From: Alkalihalobacterium chitinilyticum | GTDB lineage: Bacteria > Bacillota > Bacilli > Bacillales > Bacillaceae_F | DNA: 64,000 nt | NCBI RefSeq assembly: GCF_029028005.1 | Contig: NZ_JAOTPO010000001.1 | Coordinates: 458,288 to 522,287, forward strand | Direction of reading: 5' to 3' | Shown: positions 1-9,768 of the stretch, in pieces | Numbering within the stretch: the stretch's first letter is position 1 | How the letters are laid out: every line of letters begins with the position of its first letter | Position numbers and translations under genes: made by a program | Notes under the pieces: generated by a model | Seen by the model: the letters and a program-made list of their open reading frames with translations, nothing else | What the model was told of the DNA's origin: nothing | The model's database searches: none

Positions 1-600
1 ACGTTTTACATCAGCTTTTCCGATTGGCAGCGTGTAATCCTCTTCAGGAACTTCACCTTTAATAAGGCGATATGCACGCTTATGCTCAAAGAATAAAACT
101 GGATCATTATCACGAATAGCAGCCTTTAATAACCCTTTTACATCGTAAGGAGTGGAAGGCATTACAATTTTTAAACCTGGAACAGAAGCAAACATCGCTT
201 CTACTGATTGTGAGTGATATAGCGCTCCATGAACTCCACCACCGTAAGGAGCACGAATAACCATCGGGCAATCCCAATCATTATTTGAACGGTAACGAAT
301 TTTTGCGGCCTCACTCACAATTTGGTTTACTGCTGGCATAATAAAGTCCGCAAACTGAATTTCTGCAACAGGTCGCATCCCGTACATTGCAGCACCGACT
401 CCAACACCAACAATTGCAGACTCAGCAAGAGGAGTATCGATGACTCGTTGCTCTCCAAATTGATCATATAAACCTTTAGTAGCACGGAATACACCACCGC
501 GTGCCCCAACGTCTTCTCCTAGTACAAAAACTTTTGAATCGCGTTCCATTTCTTCTTTTAACGCTAACGTAACTGCATCAATATATGAAATAACTGCCAT
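1..600 (-). CDS. bkdAB: Branched-chain 2-oxoacid dehydrogenase E1 beta subunit (partial)
   Basis: This is the E1 beta subunit of the branched-chain alpha-keto acid dehydrogenase, which with E1 alpha carries out thiamine-diphosphate-dependent decarboxylation of the oxoacids of Val, Leu and Ile. The 200 codons seen cover the N-terminal pyrimidine-binding region: [15 protein letters not shown] near residue 27, the PLAESAIVG motif and [18 protein letters not shown]. The 3' part lies outside the window, so the gene is truncated only by the window edge. The ATG follows an AAGGGGGGAGAG ribosome site and lies 15 nt after bkdAA. The E2 gene bkdB is expected next by comparison with B. subtilis. Confidence 0.95.
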   Translation of the reverse strand, partial: MAVISYIDAVTLALKEEMERDSKVFVLGEDVGARGGVFRATKGLYDQFGEQRVIDTPLAESAIVGVGVGAAMYGMRPVAEIQFADFIMPAVNQIVSEAAKIRYRSNNDWDCPMVIRAPYGGGVHGALYHSQSVEAMFASVPGLKIVMPSTPYDVKGLLKAAIRDNDPVLFFEHKRAYRLIKGEVPEEDYTLPIGKADVKR

Positions 601-614
601 AATTCTCTCCCCCC

Positions 615-1607
615 TTATTCTCCGTAAACGTATTTCATTGCTTCTTCTGGCTGTGCGTATGGTGCTTCTTCTGCATATTCTGTCGCCTCATTGACGATTG
701 CCATAAGACGGTCGTTTAATTCTTTTTCCTTTTCCTCAGTAAGAAGTCCTACTCCTCTTAAGTACTCAGCAAATGTAAAGATCGCATCTTTTTTCTTTGC
801 TTCTTCAACTTCCTCTTGTGAACGATAAGTACGATCATCGTCATCACTTGAGTGAGGGGTTAATCGATATGAAACCGTTTCAATAAGTGAAGGTCCTTCT
901 CCTCGTCTTCCACGATCTGCCGCTTCTTTTACCGCTTCATATACGGCAAGCGGGTCATTTCCATCTACTGTTACACCTGGCATTCCGTAACCAATCGCAC
1001 GGTCTGAAACTTTTTCACACGCTAATTGTTTTTCGATAGGAACAGAAATCGCATACTTATTATTCTCACACATAAAAATAACCGGAAGCTTATGAACACC
1101 TGCAAAGTTTGCTCCTTCATGGAAATCTCCTTGGTTAGAAGAACCTTCTCCAAAAGTCGTAAACGTTACAAAGTCTTTACCTTCCATTTGACCAGCAAGA
1201 GCAATACCTACAGCATGAGGAACCTGAGTGGTTACTGGAGATGAACCAGTAACGATTCTGTTCTTCTTTTGACCAAAGTGCCCAGGCATTTGACGTCCAC
1301 CTGAGTTCGGGTCTTCTGCTTTAGCAAAACCTGACAGCATAAGATCTTTCGCTGTCATACCAAATGTTAATACAACACCCATGTCACGATAATACGGTAA
1401 GATATAATCTTTATCTCGGTCTAAGGCAAACGCTGCGCCTACTTGTGCAGCTTCTTGCCCTTGGCAAGATATAACAAAAGGTATTTTACCAGAACGATTT
1501 AATAGCCACATACGCTCATCAATTCTTCTCGCAAGTAACATCGTTTCATACATTTCTAACACTTTATCATCAGATAATCCTAATGCTTGATGACGGTTTT
1601 CTGTCAT
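615..1607 (-). CDS. bkdAA: Branched-chain 2-oxoacid dehydrogenase E1 alpha subunit
   Basis: E1 alpha (330 aa) binds thiamine diphosphate and pairs with BkdAB. The ThDP motif is visible as [17 protein letters not shown] (about residues 155-170), and the phosphorylation-loop region as [16 protein letters not shown]. The open frame extends 21 codons further upstream, but I place the start at the ATG of [10 protein letters not shown] because AGGAGGG stands 8 nt before it; the upstream extension would overlap lpdV. It is the fifth gene of the bkd operon and follows lpdV after 16 nt. Family and role are secure. Confidence 0.95.
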   Translation of the reverse strand: MTENRHQALGLSDDKVLEMYETMLLARRIDERMWLLNRSGKIPFVISCQGQEAAQVGAAFALDRDKDYILPYYRDMGVVLTFGMTAKDLMLSGFAKAEDPNSGGRQMPGHFGQKKNRIVTGSSPVTTQVPHAVGIALAGQMEGKDFVTFTTFGEGSSNQGDFHEGANFAGVHKLPVIFMCENNKYAISVPIEKQLACEKVSDRAIGYGMPGVTVDGNDPLAVYEAVKEAADRGRRGEGPSLIETVSYRLTPHSSDDDDRTYRSQEEVEEAKKKDAIFTFAEYLRGVGLLTEEKEKELNDRLMAIVNEATEYAEEAPYAQPEEAMKYVYGE

Positions 1608-1623
1608 GGATATATCCCTCCTA

Positions 1624-3045
1624 TTATGAATGAATCGCTTTTCCTTCAACTGCCAGAGCAGCTTCACCAATAATCTCTGATAACGTCGGATGTGGATGGA
1701 TCGTATGAGAAACTTCCCAATTGGATGCGTCTAGTACTTTTGCAATCGCTGCTTCTGAAATCATATCTGTAACATGAGGTCCAATCATATGAACACCTAG
1801 TAAATCATCTGTTTTTTCATCAACAACAAATTTAACAAATCCATCGCTTTCACCGAATACTAACGCTTTACCAATCGCCTTAAATAAAAACTTTCCTGTT
1901 TTAACATCGTGACCCTTTTCTTTTGCTTCTGCTTCAGTCAATCCAACAGACGCGACTTCAGGGTGACTATAAATACACTTCGAGACAGTGTCATAGTTGA
2001 TCGGGTCGGGGTTTTGTCCTGCAATATGTTCAACTGCTACAATACCTTCATGTGATGCAACATGTGCTAATTGCAATCCACCGATAACATCCCCAATTGC
2101 ATAGATGTGAGACTCTTTTGTTTGATAAAACTCATTCGTTAAAATCATCCCTTTTTCTACTTGGATGTCTGTATTTTCAAGTCCAATACCTTCTACGTTT
2201 GCTGCTCGCCCAACCGAGACAAGAAGCTTATCGGCAGTAAATGTTTTTTCTTCACCTTTATGTTCTGCTTTAATCGTGACACCAGCAGATTTTTCAAGAG
2301 TTTCTGGAAGGACCTTCGCACCAGTCACAATCTTAATACCTTTTTTCTTCATCAGACGTTGGGCTTCTTTTGAAATTTCATGATCTTCTGTCGGTAAAAT
2401 ACGGTCACTGTATTCAATAACGGTTACTTCTACTCCAAAGTCGGCTAACATTGAAGCCCATTCAATTCCGATAACTCCACCACCAACGATGATGATTGAA
2501 GAAGGAAGTTCTTCAAGTTGCAGTGCCTCATCTGATGTTAGGACATGTGTTCCATCAGCTTGCATACCAGGCAACATTCGTGGTCTTGAACCCGTTGCAA
2601 CGATAACGTTTTTCGGAATTAACATTTCATTTTCTTCACCATTATTCATTTCTACAGAAATCGTCCCTGGAGTCGGTGAAAAGATCGATGGTCCTAGAAT
2701 ACGCCCCGTTCCTTCATAAATATCTATTTTTCCTTTTTTCATTAAATGTTGAACGCCATTGTGGAGCTGATCTATGATAGCTTGTTTCCGTTCCTGAACT
2801 TTAAAGAAGTTTAGTGAAACGTCACTCGTTTCTACCCCAAAATCACTTGCACGCTTCGTTGTTGCAAACACTTCTGCACTTCTTAATAGTGCTTTTGAAG
2901 GAATACACCCTTTATGTAGACATGTTCCACCAAGCTTTTCTTTTTCCACTACTGCTGTTTTCAGTCCTAATTGAGCCGCACGAATGGCAGCAACATAACC
3001 GCCTGTACCTGCACCAAGGATGACCAAATCGTATTCTTGAGCCAT
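1624..3045 (-). CDS. lpdV: Dihydrolipoyl dehydrogenase of the branched-chain complex (E3)
   Basis: LpdV (473 aa) reoxidises dihydrolipoyl-E2 with FAD and NAD+. The N-terminal FAD site reads LGAGTGGYVAAIRAAQLG, the redox disulfide is GGTCLHKGCIPSK (about residues 38-50), a second dinucleotide fold reads VGGGVIGIEWASMLADFG, and the C-terminal catalytic pair is HPHPTLSE. Length is normal for the family. Its ATG follows directly after the buk stop codon and its AGGAGGT site is formed by the last codons of buk, which suggests translational coupling. The place in the bkd operon marks it as the branched-chain-specific E3 rather than PdhD. Confidence 0.94.
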   Translation of the reverse strand: MAQEYDLVILGAGTGGYVAAIRAAQLGLKTAVVEKEKLGGTCLHKGCIPSKALLRSAEVFATTKRASDFGVETSDVSLNFFKVQERKQAIIDQLHNGVQHLMKKGKIDIYEGTGRILGPSIFSPTPGTISVEMNNGEENEMLIPKNVIVATGSRPRMLPGMQADGTHVLTSDEALQLEELPSSIIIVGGGVIGIEWASMLADFGVEVTVIEYSDRILPTEDHEISKEAQRLMKKKGIKIVTGAKVLPETLEKSAGVTIKAEHKGEEKTFTADKLLVSVGRAANVEGIGLENTDIQVEKGMILTNEFYQTKESHIYAIGDVIGGLQLAHVASHEGIVAVEHIAGQNPDPINYDTVSKCIYSHPEVASVGLTEAEAKEKGHDVKTGKFLFKAIGKALVFGESDGFVKFVVDEKTDDLLGVHMIGPHVTDMISEAAIAKVLDASNWEVSHTIHPHPTLSEIIGEAALAVEGKAIHS

Positions 3046-4164
3046 TTATTTACCTCCTGATATTTCTAATTCACTTAGCATCTTTCCACTAGGATAATGC
3101 TTAGCTGTTTCATCTCCATTGATGATACGTATCGCACCTGTTGCAAGCGCTAACATCTCATCTTCACCTGGATATACGAGGATATCACTAATCCACTCTA
3201 ACTTCGCTGTCAGAGATAATATTAAGCGTTCACTGTATGCGAGACCGCCGGTTAAAATAATTCCATCCACTTCACCTGATAGAACAGTACTAGCTGCGCC
3301 CACTTCTTTTGCAATTTGATACGCCATAGATTCATAGTAAAATAATGCTTCTTCATTACCATTTTCTATCGATTGCTCAATGACATGGCCGTCCTGAGTT
3401 CCTAAATAGCTAACTAAGCCACCCGAACCTGCCATTAATTTTAGTGCCTTTTCTTTTGTCATTCCTTCTGAAAAACAAAGATCAATGACTGCTCCCGTAG
3501 GCAGTGTCCCTGCCCTTTCAGGTGAGAAGGGGCCCTCGCCATAAAGCCCGTCATTGACATCAATGACACGCCCCTCCTTATGAACACCTACGGTAATTCC
3601 TCCACCCATATGGACAACTATTAGTTTTAAATCTTCATACTTTTTCCCAAGCGCTTTGGCGGCGATTCTCGCTGTAGCTTTTTGGTTTAAAGCATGAAAA
3701 ATACTCTTTCTTGCTATTCCTTTTAGACCTGATACTGTAGCGACCTCTTCCATTTCATCTACGACAACCGGGTCCACGATGAACGATGGGATGTTTAACT
3801 GGTTGGCTATTTCATAGGCGATAATTCCACCATAGTTCGAAGCATGCCAACCAGCATATCCGTCTTTCAAATCTTCAAGTAAGAGTTCATTTATAGCATA
3901 CGTACCACTTGGGATTGGTCTGACTAATCCCCCTCGACCAACGACTGCATCTAGTTTTGAAAGGTTAATACCTTCTTCGTCTAATGTTTTCAGGACAACT
4001 TTTTTACGAAAATCGTATTGTTCTTCAACTGTTGATAACGATTGAATTTGAGTTAAACTATGTTCAATTTTCGTCATAAAAAGAGGTGTGTAACCTTCAT
4101 ATACTGCAATTTTCGTTGAGGTCGATCCAGGATTAATAACTAAAACTCTTTGTCGACTCTCCAT
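3046..4164 (-). CDS. buk: Butyrate kinase
   Basis: Butyrate kinase (372 aa from the chosen start) converts butyryl- or branched acyl-phosphate and ADP to the free acid and ATP; it belongs to the acetokinase fold family. The phosphate-binding motif INPGSTSTKIAVYEG is at the N terminus, and VVHMGGGITVGVHK and ILTGGLAYS follow. A TTG two codons upstream is open, but the ATG of MESRQR has a GGTGAT site at proper distance and is preferred. It lies 14 nt after bcd. Together with ptb it gives substrate-level phosphorylation from branched-chain acyl-CoA or supplies fatty-acid primers. Confidence 0.93.
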   Translation of the reverse strand: MESRQRVLVINPGSTSTKIAVYEGYTPLFMTKIEHSLTQIQSLSTVEEQYDFRKKVVLKTLDEEGINLSKLDAVVGRGGLVRPIPSGTYAINELLLEDLKDGYAGWHASNYGGIIAYEIANQLNIPSFIVDPVVVDEMEEVATVSGLKGIARKSIFHALNQKATARIAAKALGKKYEDLKLIVVHMGGGITVGVHKEGRVIDVNDGLYGEGPFSPERAGTLPTGAVIDLCFSEGMTKEKALKLMAGSGGLVSYLGTQDGHVIEQSIENGNEEALFYYESMAYQIAKEVGAASTVLSGEVDGIILTGGLAYSERLILSLTAKLEWISDILVYPGEDEMLALATGAIRIINGDETAKHYPSGKMLSELEISGGK

Positions 4165-4178
4165 CTTCAATCACCAAC

Positions 4179-5273
4179 TTATCTACGACTTAAAATGTGC
4201 TGTCCGTTTTGTAAAAATTGCTTTCTTGAATTTCTCATTCTTCTAATACGCTCTTCAGCCATGCGGTCCGCTGCCAAATACGTTGGAATTTCATCGCGCT
4301 TTGAAATTTCAATTACCTTTTCAATGTTTTCATATATACCTTCAACTTTTTTCATCGCACGCTCTCTGTTATAACCATATAACTCATCAGCTACGTTAAT
4401 AACACCACCAGCATTAATGACATAGTCAGGTGCATAAACGATTCCCATTTCATGAATGAGATCCCCGTGTCGTGTTTCTTTTAATTGATTGTTTGCAGCA
4501 CCAGCAATTACTTTAGCTTTTAATTTTGGAATAGTTTGATCATTAATAATTGCTCCAAGCGCACACGGTGCAAAGATATCACAATCTACTTCATAGATAT
4601 CGTTAATATCAACAGCTTTTGCACCAAATTCATCTACAACACGTTGAACGGCTTCTTTATTAATATCTGTAACAACTAAATTTGCTCCTTCTTCATGAAG
4701 GTGACGGCAAAGATTATAAGCAACATTTCCAACACCTTGAACCGCTACCGTTTTTCCTTCTAAAGAGTCTGATCCAAAACCAGCTTTCGCTGCAGCCTTC
4801 ATCCCAACATATACACCATATGCTGTTACAGGTGATGGATTTCCTGAAGAACCAAACGCAGGTGAAATACCAGTTACATAGTCCGTCTCCTCATGAATAA
4901 GGTCCATATCTGCAACAGTTGTCCCCACATCTTCTGCGGTAATATAACGACCGTTTAACCCTTGAATGAAACGTCCAAACGCACGGAACATTTCTTCGTT
5001 TTTATCTTTACGAGGATCACCGATAATTACAGTTTTACCGCCGCCTAGATTTAGACCTGCAGCAGCATTCTTATATGTCATACCACGAGCTAAACGTAAT
5101 GCATCTTCAAAAGCTGCCTCTTCACTTTCGTACATCCACATTCTCGTACCACCTAATGCTGGGCCTAACGTAGTGTCGTGAATAGCTATAATCGCTTTTA
5201 AACCTGACTCTTTATCTTGACAAACAACAACCTGCTCATAATTATATAGTTCCATATACTTGAAAAGTTCCAT
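4179..5273 (-). CDS. bcd: Leucine dehydrogenase
   Basis: Leucine dehydrogenase (364 aa) deaminates Leu, Val and Ile to the 2-oxoacids with NAD+, feeding the Bkd complex encoded downstream. The catalytic-lysine stretch [11 protein letters not shown] is near residue 78, the substrate-binding GGTRMW near 40, and the NAD+ motif GVGNVA near 180. Start and length match the B. subtilis enzyme, and AGGAGG precedes the ATG. It lies 12 nt after ptb in the same transcript. Confidence 0.96.
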   Translation of the reverse strand: MELFKYMELYNYEQVVVCQDKESGLKAIIAIHDTTLGPALGGTRMWMYESEEAAFEDALRLARGMTYKNAAAGLNLGGGKTVIIGDPRKDKNEEMFRAFGRFIQGLNGRYITAEDVGTTVADMDLIHEETDYVTGISPAFGSSGNPSPVTAYGVYVGMKAAAKAGFGSDSLEGKTVAVQGVGNVAYNLCRHLHEEGANLVVTDINKEAVQRVVDEFGAKAVDINDIYEVDCDIFAPCALGAIINDQTIPKLKAKVIAGAANNQLKETRHGDLIHEMGIVYAPDYVINAGGVINVADELYGYNRERAMKKVEGIYENIEKVIEISKRDEIPTYLAADRMAEERIRRMRNSRKQFLQNGQHILSRR

Positions 5274-5285
5274 TTTTGTTTCCTC

Positions 5286-6209
5286 CTAATGTGCTTGATG
5301 TTCTAAAACTTTTTTAGTGCTAATTGAATTTAAGGCAAATGCTATTGAATACAATTTGTTTATTGTTGAATCTGATCTCGACGTTAATACAATTGGTGCC
5401 TTTGCTCCAGTAATAAAACCGCCGACATTGGCTTTCGCAAAATAAACTAAAGATTTGTATAGGATATTACCTATCTCTATAGTAGGGACTAATAAAATAT
5501 CAGCCTCACCTGCGACGTCTCCCTTTATTCCTTTGTACTGGGCCGCATCTTTAGAGATGGCGTTGTCTAACCCGAGCGGTCCATCAACTATGCAATTTTT
5601 AATTTGCCCTCTGCGGTTCATTTGGGATAAAAGCGCAGCATCTACTGTGGCTACCATTTCAGGATTAACCACTTCGACAGCAGCAATTGGAGCTACTTTA
5701 GGTAATTGAACCCCTACCTTCCGTGCAACTTCCACTGAATTCTCAATGATTTGAACCTTCTGATTTAAATCAGGTGCAATATTAAGGGCAGAATCCGTAA
5801 TAAACAGCAACTTATCGTAATTTGGTATATCGAACGCTGCTACGTGTGAAAATAATTTACCTACTCTTAATCCGTAGTCTTTATTTAAGACTGCCTTCAT
5901 GAGAATTGATGTAGGGACCATTCCTTTCATTAATATATCCGCATCACCGTTACGAACAGCTTTTACTGCTTCGTGAGCAGATTTTTCTACGCTGTCTGTG
6001 GAAACGATAGTAACATGTTGCCAATTAATTTTTCTTTGCTCTACTAATTGACGGATTTTTTCTTCATTTCCAAACAACAAGAAAGATGCAAGATTTAAAC
6101 GTACAGCCTCTTCTACAACGATCATCATTCGTTCATCGTCTGCAGCAGCGACAGCAACAATTTTATTAGGGAAATCTGCAACCCTCGAAAGCATGTTTTG
6201 TAATAACAT
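5286..6209 (-). CDS. ptb: Phosphate butyryltransferase
   Basis: Ptb (307 aa) exchanges CoA for phosphate on butyryl-CoA and branched acyl-CoAs. It belongs to the phosphate acetyl/butyryl transferase family; recognisable segments are AVAAADDERMM near the N terminus, DILMKGMVPTSILMKAVLN in the middle and GGFITGAKAPIVLTSRSD near the C terminus. It is the first gene of the bkd operon, 40 nt downstream of a consensus sigma-54 promoter. An AAGGGA ribosome site stands 8 nt before the ATG. Confidence 0.94.
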   Translation of the reverse strand: MLLQNMLSRVADFPNKIVAVAAADDERMMIVVEEAVRLNLASFLLFGNEEKIRQLVEQRKINWQHVTIVSTDSVEKSAHEAVKAVRNGDADILMKGMVPTSILMKAVLNKDYGLRVGKLFSHVAAFDIPNYDKLLFITDSALNIAPDLNQKVQIIENSVEVARKVGVQLPKVAPIAAVEVVNPEMVATVDAALLSQMNRRGQIKNCIVDGPLGLDNAISKDAAQYKGIKGDVAGEADILLVPTIEIGNILYKSLVYFAKANVGGFITGAKAPIVLTSRSDSTINKLYSIAFALNSISTKKVLEHQAH

Positions 6210-6248
6210 AACCTCTTTCCCTTCTTTCTCTCTTTCTCAGATTTACTA

Positions 6249-6265
6249 TTGCAAGATCCGTGCCA
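6249..6265 (-). promoter_or_regulatory. Sigma-54 (SigL) promoter of the bkd operon
   Basis: The minus strand reads TGGCACGGATCTTGCAA. This matches the -24/-12 consensus TGGCAC-N5-TTGCW at every conserved base. It lies 40 nt upstream of ptb, and the gene before it encodes a sigma-54 activator, so assignment to the bkd operon is firm. The start of transcription is expected near 6238-6240. Confidence 0.93.
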
Positions 6266-6278
6266 AAAGTATTCACTG

Positions 6279-6292
6279 TGAAAGCGCTTTAT
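6279..6292. promoter_or_regulatory. Candidate CcpA cre site
   Basis: TGAAAGCGCTTTAT matches the catabolite-responsive consensus TGAAARCGYTTTCA at 12 of 14 positions and contains the perfect dyad AAAGCGCTTT. It sits between the sigma-54 promoter and the upstream palindrome, a position from which bound CcpA could hinder activator looping. This is inference from sequence only. Confidence 0.5.
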
Positions 6293-6319
6293 TTTACAGT
6301 TTTTCAAAAAAGAAAGTGT

Positions 6320-6350
6320 GCAATAATTTTCATAGTATGAAAATTATTGC
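6320..6350. promoter_or_regulatory. Perfect 14-bp palindrome, likely BkdR upstream activator site or terminator
   Basis: GCAATAATTTTCAT, a 3-nt centre AGT, and the exact reverse complement form a perfect dyad. It overlaps the last codons and stop of bkdR and is centred about 95 nt upstream of the expected bkd start site, the usual distance for a sigma-54 enhancer site. On the minus strand it is followed by a weak pyrimidine run (ACACTTTCTTTTTT), so it may also end bkdR transcription. Confidence 0.6.
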
Positions 6351-8410
6351 GTGAAATTTTTTTCAATATTATACTTCTCCATTTTATAATATAAATTCCT
6401 AACAGATAAACCAAGCGTTTTCGCTGCAGCGGTTTTGTTCCATTCACAATTCTCTAGTGTATTAATAATAATTTCCCTCTCTAGGTTTTCTACTTGCTCT
6501 GATAAAGTACCAGACCCTAGCACATGTGAGGTTGCTTTTGACTCTACTGTTCCTTTTTCAATCGTAGGTAAGTGCTGAAAGTGTTTCGTTTCGATAACAT
6601 GTTCATTTAATGTCATATAGATCATAGCTCGTCCCAGTACATTTTCAAGCTCTCTTACGTTGCCCGGCCAATCATACTTTTTAATAAGTTCATGCGCTTC
6701 ACCGGAGATGTTATAAATGGCTCTTCCATAATCTTGATTTAGTTTATGTATTAAATGGATACAAAGCTCTGGAAGATCTTCTTTACGTTCACGAAGCGGT
6801 GGTATAAAAATCGGCATTTTATTTAATCTATAATATAAATCCTCTCTAAAAGTATTGTCATTCATACCTTTTTCTAAATTAACATTTGTTGCAGCAATAA
6901 CTCGTACATCAATTTGAATTGGTTTTGTCCCGCCAACTCTTACTATTTCTTTTTCTTGTAATACTCTTAAGAGTTTAGCTTGCATATTTCCTGACAACTC
7001 ACCAATTTCATCTAGAAAGATACTGCCTTTATTTGCTTCTTCAAAAAGCCCTCGTTTTCCACCACGCTTTGCGCCTGAAAATGCACCTTCTTCATACCCG
7101 AACAATTCACTTTCTAACAGCGTTTCAGAAATGGCAGCGCAGTTTACACGAATAAACTTATTATATTTTCGTTCACTTTCATTATGTATGGCGTGCGCGA
7201 ATAACTCCTTCCCCGTCCCTGACTCTCCACGCAATAAAATCGTCGCTGGCGTCGTAGCAGCCAACTTCGCTTGCTCGATAGCTACTTTCATTTCATCCGA
7301 ATCACCAATAATGTCATCAAACGTATATTTGGCTTCTAATGTTCGAATAATTTGCCTTGCACGCTGTAATTGATCCGTTAACGTTTTAATCTCAGAAGTA
7401 TCGTGAATGACTCCAACACTCCCCTTTAAAATCCCATCCACAATAACCGGTGCTACATTTACTAAAACATCTTTTCGTTTTGGACCTACCCTCATTTGGA
7501 CTCCTCTTACTGCCTTCCTCGTTTTAAGGACGTGCATATGCATACTTTCACCTTCATAAATATCAGCGGTTGCGGGTTTTCCAATCACATCTTCAGGCAT
7601 CAGCCCTGTTAACCTCGTATAAGCAGGGTTTATCATAATACCTAAACCTTGTTCATCAACAACTGATATGGCGTCATCTGAAGAGTGGATGATCGCCTCT
7701 AACATCGTTTGAATACTTTTTAGACTCGTGACCTCCTCTGCCATTTGAACAATTTCTGTAATGTCTCTAAAAACAGCTAGAGCACCAATCATTTCAGTTC
7801 CACAAATTAACGGTACACGTGTGGTTAAGATTTTACGCCCATTATCTAACAACTGCTCTTGATTGGTTTCTTCCTTCTGCGTTTGCAGAATTCGCGGTAA
7901 TTGACTAGCCGGCATAACCTTTCCAATCTTTTGACCAATCGCTGACTTCGCATCAATATCAGCCATTTTTCCTGCAGCATCATTAAATAATGTCACTTCA
8001 CTGTGCATATTTATCGCAATCATCCCGTCATGGGTCGAATTGAGGATCGTTTCTTGAACCGTTCCGTGCTCTTTCATATAAGCTATTAACGATTCTTTTT
8101 CATCAATTAATTGAAAAATAAAGCTTGCGATCGTTCCTGAAATCACTGTCGTGTCTTTATGACAAACTTCCTTTATTTCTTCAATTAAATCTTTAGAGCC
8201 TGTAGCTTCAATTACAATGTCTATTTTTGGACTGATTAAGTCTTTCCAATTCATCTGTGTTTCGATATTATTTTCTTCTGCAATAAGCATACCTGGTGCT
8301 TGAGGATCAATATCAGAAACTCCGATAACTTCCATTTTTTTTGTTTCCATTAGGAGCTTCAATAAAGCCGTACCGCCTCTCCCGGCACCAATAATAACAA
8401 CTGTTTTCAT
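6344..8410 (-). CDS. bkdR: Sigma-54-dependent activator of branched-chain acid catabolism
   Basis: BkdR (688 aa) is the enhancer-binding protein for the bkd operon. The N terminus (1-110) is a Rossmann-like domain with [10 protein letters not shown], followed by two PAS domains (about 115-220 and 235-345), an AAA+ domain (about 365-600) with Walker A GESGTGKE and Walker [11 protein letters not shown], and a Fis-type helix-turn-helix ending [19 protein letters not shown]. The sigma-54 contact loop reads GAFSGA instead of the usual GAFTGA. The start at 8410 is chosen because AAAGGGGGAAG precedes it; the frame stays open 12 codons upstream. A small metabolite may be sensed by the N-terminal domains, which is inference. 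Confidence 0.93.
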   Translation of the reverse strand: MKTVVIIGAGRGGTALLKLLMETKKMEVIGVSDIDPQAPGMLIAEENNIETQMNWKDLISPKIDIVIEATGSKDLIEEIKEVCHKDTTVISGTIASFIFQLIDEKESLIAYMKEHGTVQETILNSTHDGMIAINMHSEVTLFNDAAGKMADIDAKSAIGQKIGKVMPASQLPRILQTQKEETNQEQLLDNGRKILTTRVPLICGTEMIGALAVFRDITEIVQMAEEVTSLKSIQTMLEAIIHSSDDAISVVDEQGLGIMINPAYTRLTGLMPEDVIGKPATADIYEGESMHMHVLKTRKAVRGVQMRVGPKRKDVLVNVAPVIVDGILKGSVGVIHDTSEIKTLTDQLQRARQIIRTLEAKYTFDDIIGDSDEMKVAIEQAKLAATTPATILLRGESGTGKELFAHAIHNESERKYNKFIRVNCAAISETLLESELFGYEEGAFSGAKRGGKRGLFEEANKGSIFLDEIGELSGNMQAKLLRVLQEKEIVRVGGTKPIQIDVRVIAATNVNLEKGMNDNTFREDLYYRLNKMPIFIPPLRERKEDLPELCIHLIHKLNQDYGRAIYNISGEAHELIKKYDWPGNVRELENVLGRAMIYMTLNEHVIETKHFQHLPTIEKGTVESKATSHVLGSGTLSEQVENLEREIIINTLENCEWNKTAAAKTLGLSVRNLYYKMEKYNIEKNFTQ

Positions 8411-8494
8411 GTTACTTCCCCCTTTAAAGGAACTTACCCTATACACAACTATTACTGAAACTTAGAAAACTTGCAACTGATTACTTGGACAACA

Positions 8495-8503
8495 TGGTAT
8501 AAT
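8495..8503 (+). promoter_or_regulatory. Extended -10 promoter for yqzF
   Basis: TGGTATAAT is a perfect extended -10 element (TG-N-TATAAT). It faces the DUF2627 gene about 110 nt downstream; the -35 region is poor, as is common for extended -10 promoters. Confidence 0.6.
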
Positions 8504-8531
8504 CAATTAAAATAATAATTGTAGTATCTTT

Positions 8532-8556
8532 TTATAAAAGTGCAGCACTTTTATAA
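8532..8556. repeat. 25-bp perfect palindrome in the yqzF leader
   Basis: Twelve-base arms TTATAAAAGTGC and GCACTTTTATAA surround a single A. It begins about 28 nt after the extended -10 element, so it would lie in the leader RNA or act as a protein-binding operator. Single-base centre and symmetry favour a dimeric protein site; an RNA hairpin with a small loop is also possible. Confidence 0.55.
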
Positions 8557-8610
8557 TCCATATAACTTTAGAAATCACCTCAAAAAGTAATAATGAAAGG
8601 ATATTTTTCT

Positions 8611-8865
8611 ATGCAACGATTTATTGCATTAATGATTTTAGTAATACCAGCAATTATTGCAGGTTATGGAATAAAGCTGATGCGGGATACCGTATTCCAA
8701 ATTCTCCATACTCCATTTTTCTCACTATGGTTTCAATTTATTGCAGGTCTAATTCTCTGTATACTAGGGATTGCTTTTATTGGCGGGTTTATCTTTCACC
8801 GTGATCGTAAAAACAACAAAATCGCTCCTCGTTTTCAAAAGAAAACAAAAAATAAGCTGAATTAA
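8611..8865 (+). CDS. yqzF: DUF2627 small membrane protein YqzF
   Basis: A small membrane protein (84 aa) with two hydrophobic segments (about residues 5-25 and 40-65) and a basic tail HRDRKKNKIAPRFQKK-type. It fits the DUF2627 family found divergent from bkdR in Bacillus; its function is unknown. The frame is open from 8593, but the ATG at 8611 is preferred because AAAGGA lies 9 nt before it. Confidence 0.85.
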   Translation: MQRFIALMILVIPAIIAGYGIKLMRDTVFQILHTPFFSLWFQFIAGLILCILGIAFIGGFIFHRDRKNNKIAPRFQKKTKNKLN

Positions 8866-8884
8866 GCATATCCCCTCCTTATAT

Positions 8885-8938
8885 AACGATATATAGTGAC
8901 AACCATTTTCGTTGTTCATCTATATATCGTTTTTCTTT
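8885..8938 (+). terminator. Intrinsic terminator after yqzF
   Basis: A long hairpin with arms AACGATATATAG and CTATATATCGTT, an inner pairing of TGACAAC with GTTGTTCA, and a trailing TTTTCTTT. Confidence 0.8.
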
Positions 8939-8969
8939 AGGAATTCAATCTACTTAAATCCAACCTCAT

Positions 8970-9767
8970 CTATTTTATTGATAATCCCCATTTATCGACT
9001 CTCTTCATTAATGGGTGCTTTTCAATCCACTTTGAAAAAGAAATCCGCTCAGCAATAACGGTTAATAAAATTAATAAGGTAATGACAACATACTGCTGTA
9101 ACACTGGAGCATATAATACGGTGACGATGGCTAAAATCCCGCCTATTAATGTTGCTCCATTATCACCTAACATAGCAACGGCATGTCCATCTAAAACATA
9201 AAATAGAAAAAAGAATGATAACAGAAATAAGTAATAGGCAAACGGAACATCCACTACAACATACGGTAAAAATATGGCAGCATGAAGAAGTGATACTTTC
9301 CATACTCTAAGGGGTCTTGTATCAAATAAATTCATGACATGCGGTGTTAAAATTAAAATGACCGAGTAACGAATCCATTGCTCTACCGTTGCAGGTTCCA
9401 TTAAACTAATCCATACATAAGCTAACATAATTGTACCCGTTAATTTCAGTAATGCCGTACTAAAAGTTCCCTCTTGAATCAATTTTTGAAGATGTCCTTT
9501 TAAACCTTTTGTTCTCCTATCTCCCATAACATCATCGACTAACCCAATCAACCATAAACCAAATAAGTAAATCATACTTACACCACTAAATACATAAATG
9601 TCCCAAGGCGAGAAAATGGCAAAAGTCATATAACTGTACAGTACAAAAAAACCAATGCTATAAGGAATAGAACGTTTTAAAAAGTTTGTTGACGTCCAAT
9701 TCATACGTGTAAAGAAAAGCATACTAGCAATAGCAACTAAAGGTAATGTAAAAGATAAAATTATCAC
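8970..9767 (-). CDS. MraY/WecA-like membrane glycosyl-1-phosphate transferase homologue
   Basis: A polytopic membrane protein (about 265 aa, 8-9 hydrophobic segments) resembling the polyprenyl-phosphate HexNAc-1-phosphate transferase family. The family signature is seen near residue 80 as LVDDVMGDRRTKGLKGH, with the metal-binding DD and the GxKGH pattern; the later catalytic asparagine-aspartate region may correspond to VMNLFDTRPLR. It is somewhat shorter than MraY. The open frame begins at 9776 with GTG inside the ribosome site; GTG at 9767 sits 6 nt after GAGGTG and is preferred. It is the last gene of the steA-like cluster. Substrate unknown. Confidence 0.7.
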   Translation of the reverse strand: MIILSFTLPLVAIASMLFFTRMNWTSTNFLKRSIPYSIGFFVLYSYMTFAIFSPWDIYVFSGVSMIYLFGLWLIGLVDDVMGDRRTKGLKGHLQKLIQEGTFSTALLKLTGTIMLAYVWISLMEPATVEQWIRYSVILILTPHVMNLFDTRPLRVWKVSLLHAAIFLPYVVVDVPFAYYLFLLSFFFLFYVLDGHAVAMLGDNGATLIGGILAIVTVLYAPVLQQYVVITLLILLTVIAERISFSKWIEKHPLMKRVDKWGLSIK

Positions 9768-9768
9768 T

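Noticed and set aside
6320..6350. CodY box (AATTTTC...GAAAATT)
   Set aside because: The half-sites are present but separated by 7 nt instead of 1, so it does not fit the CodY consensus.
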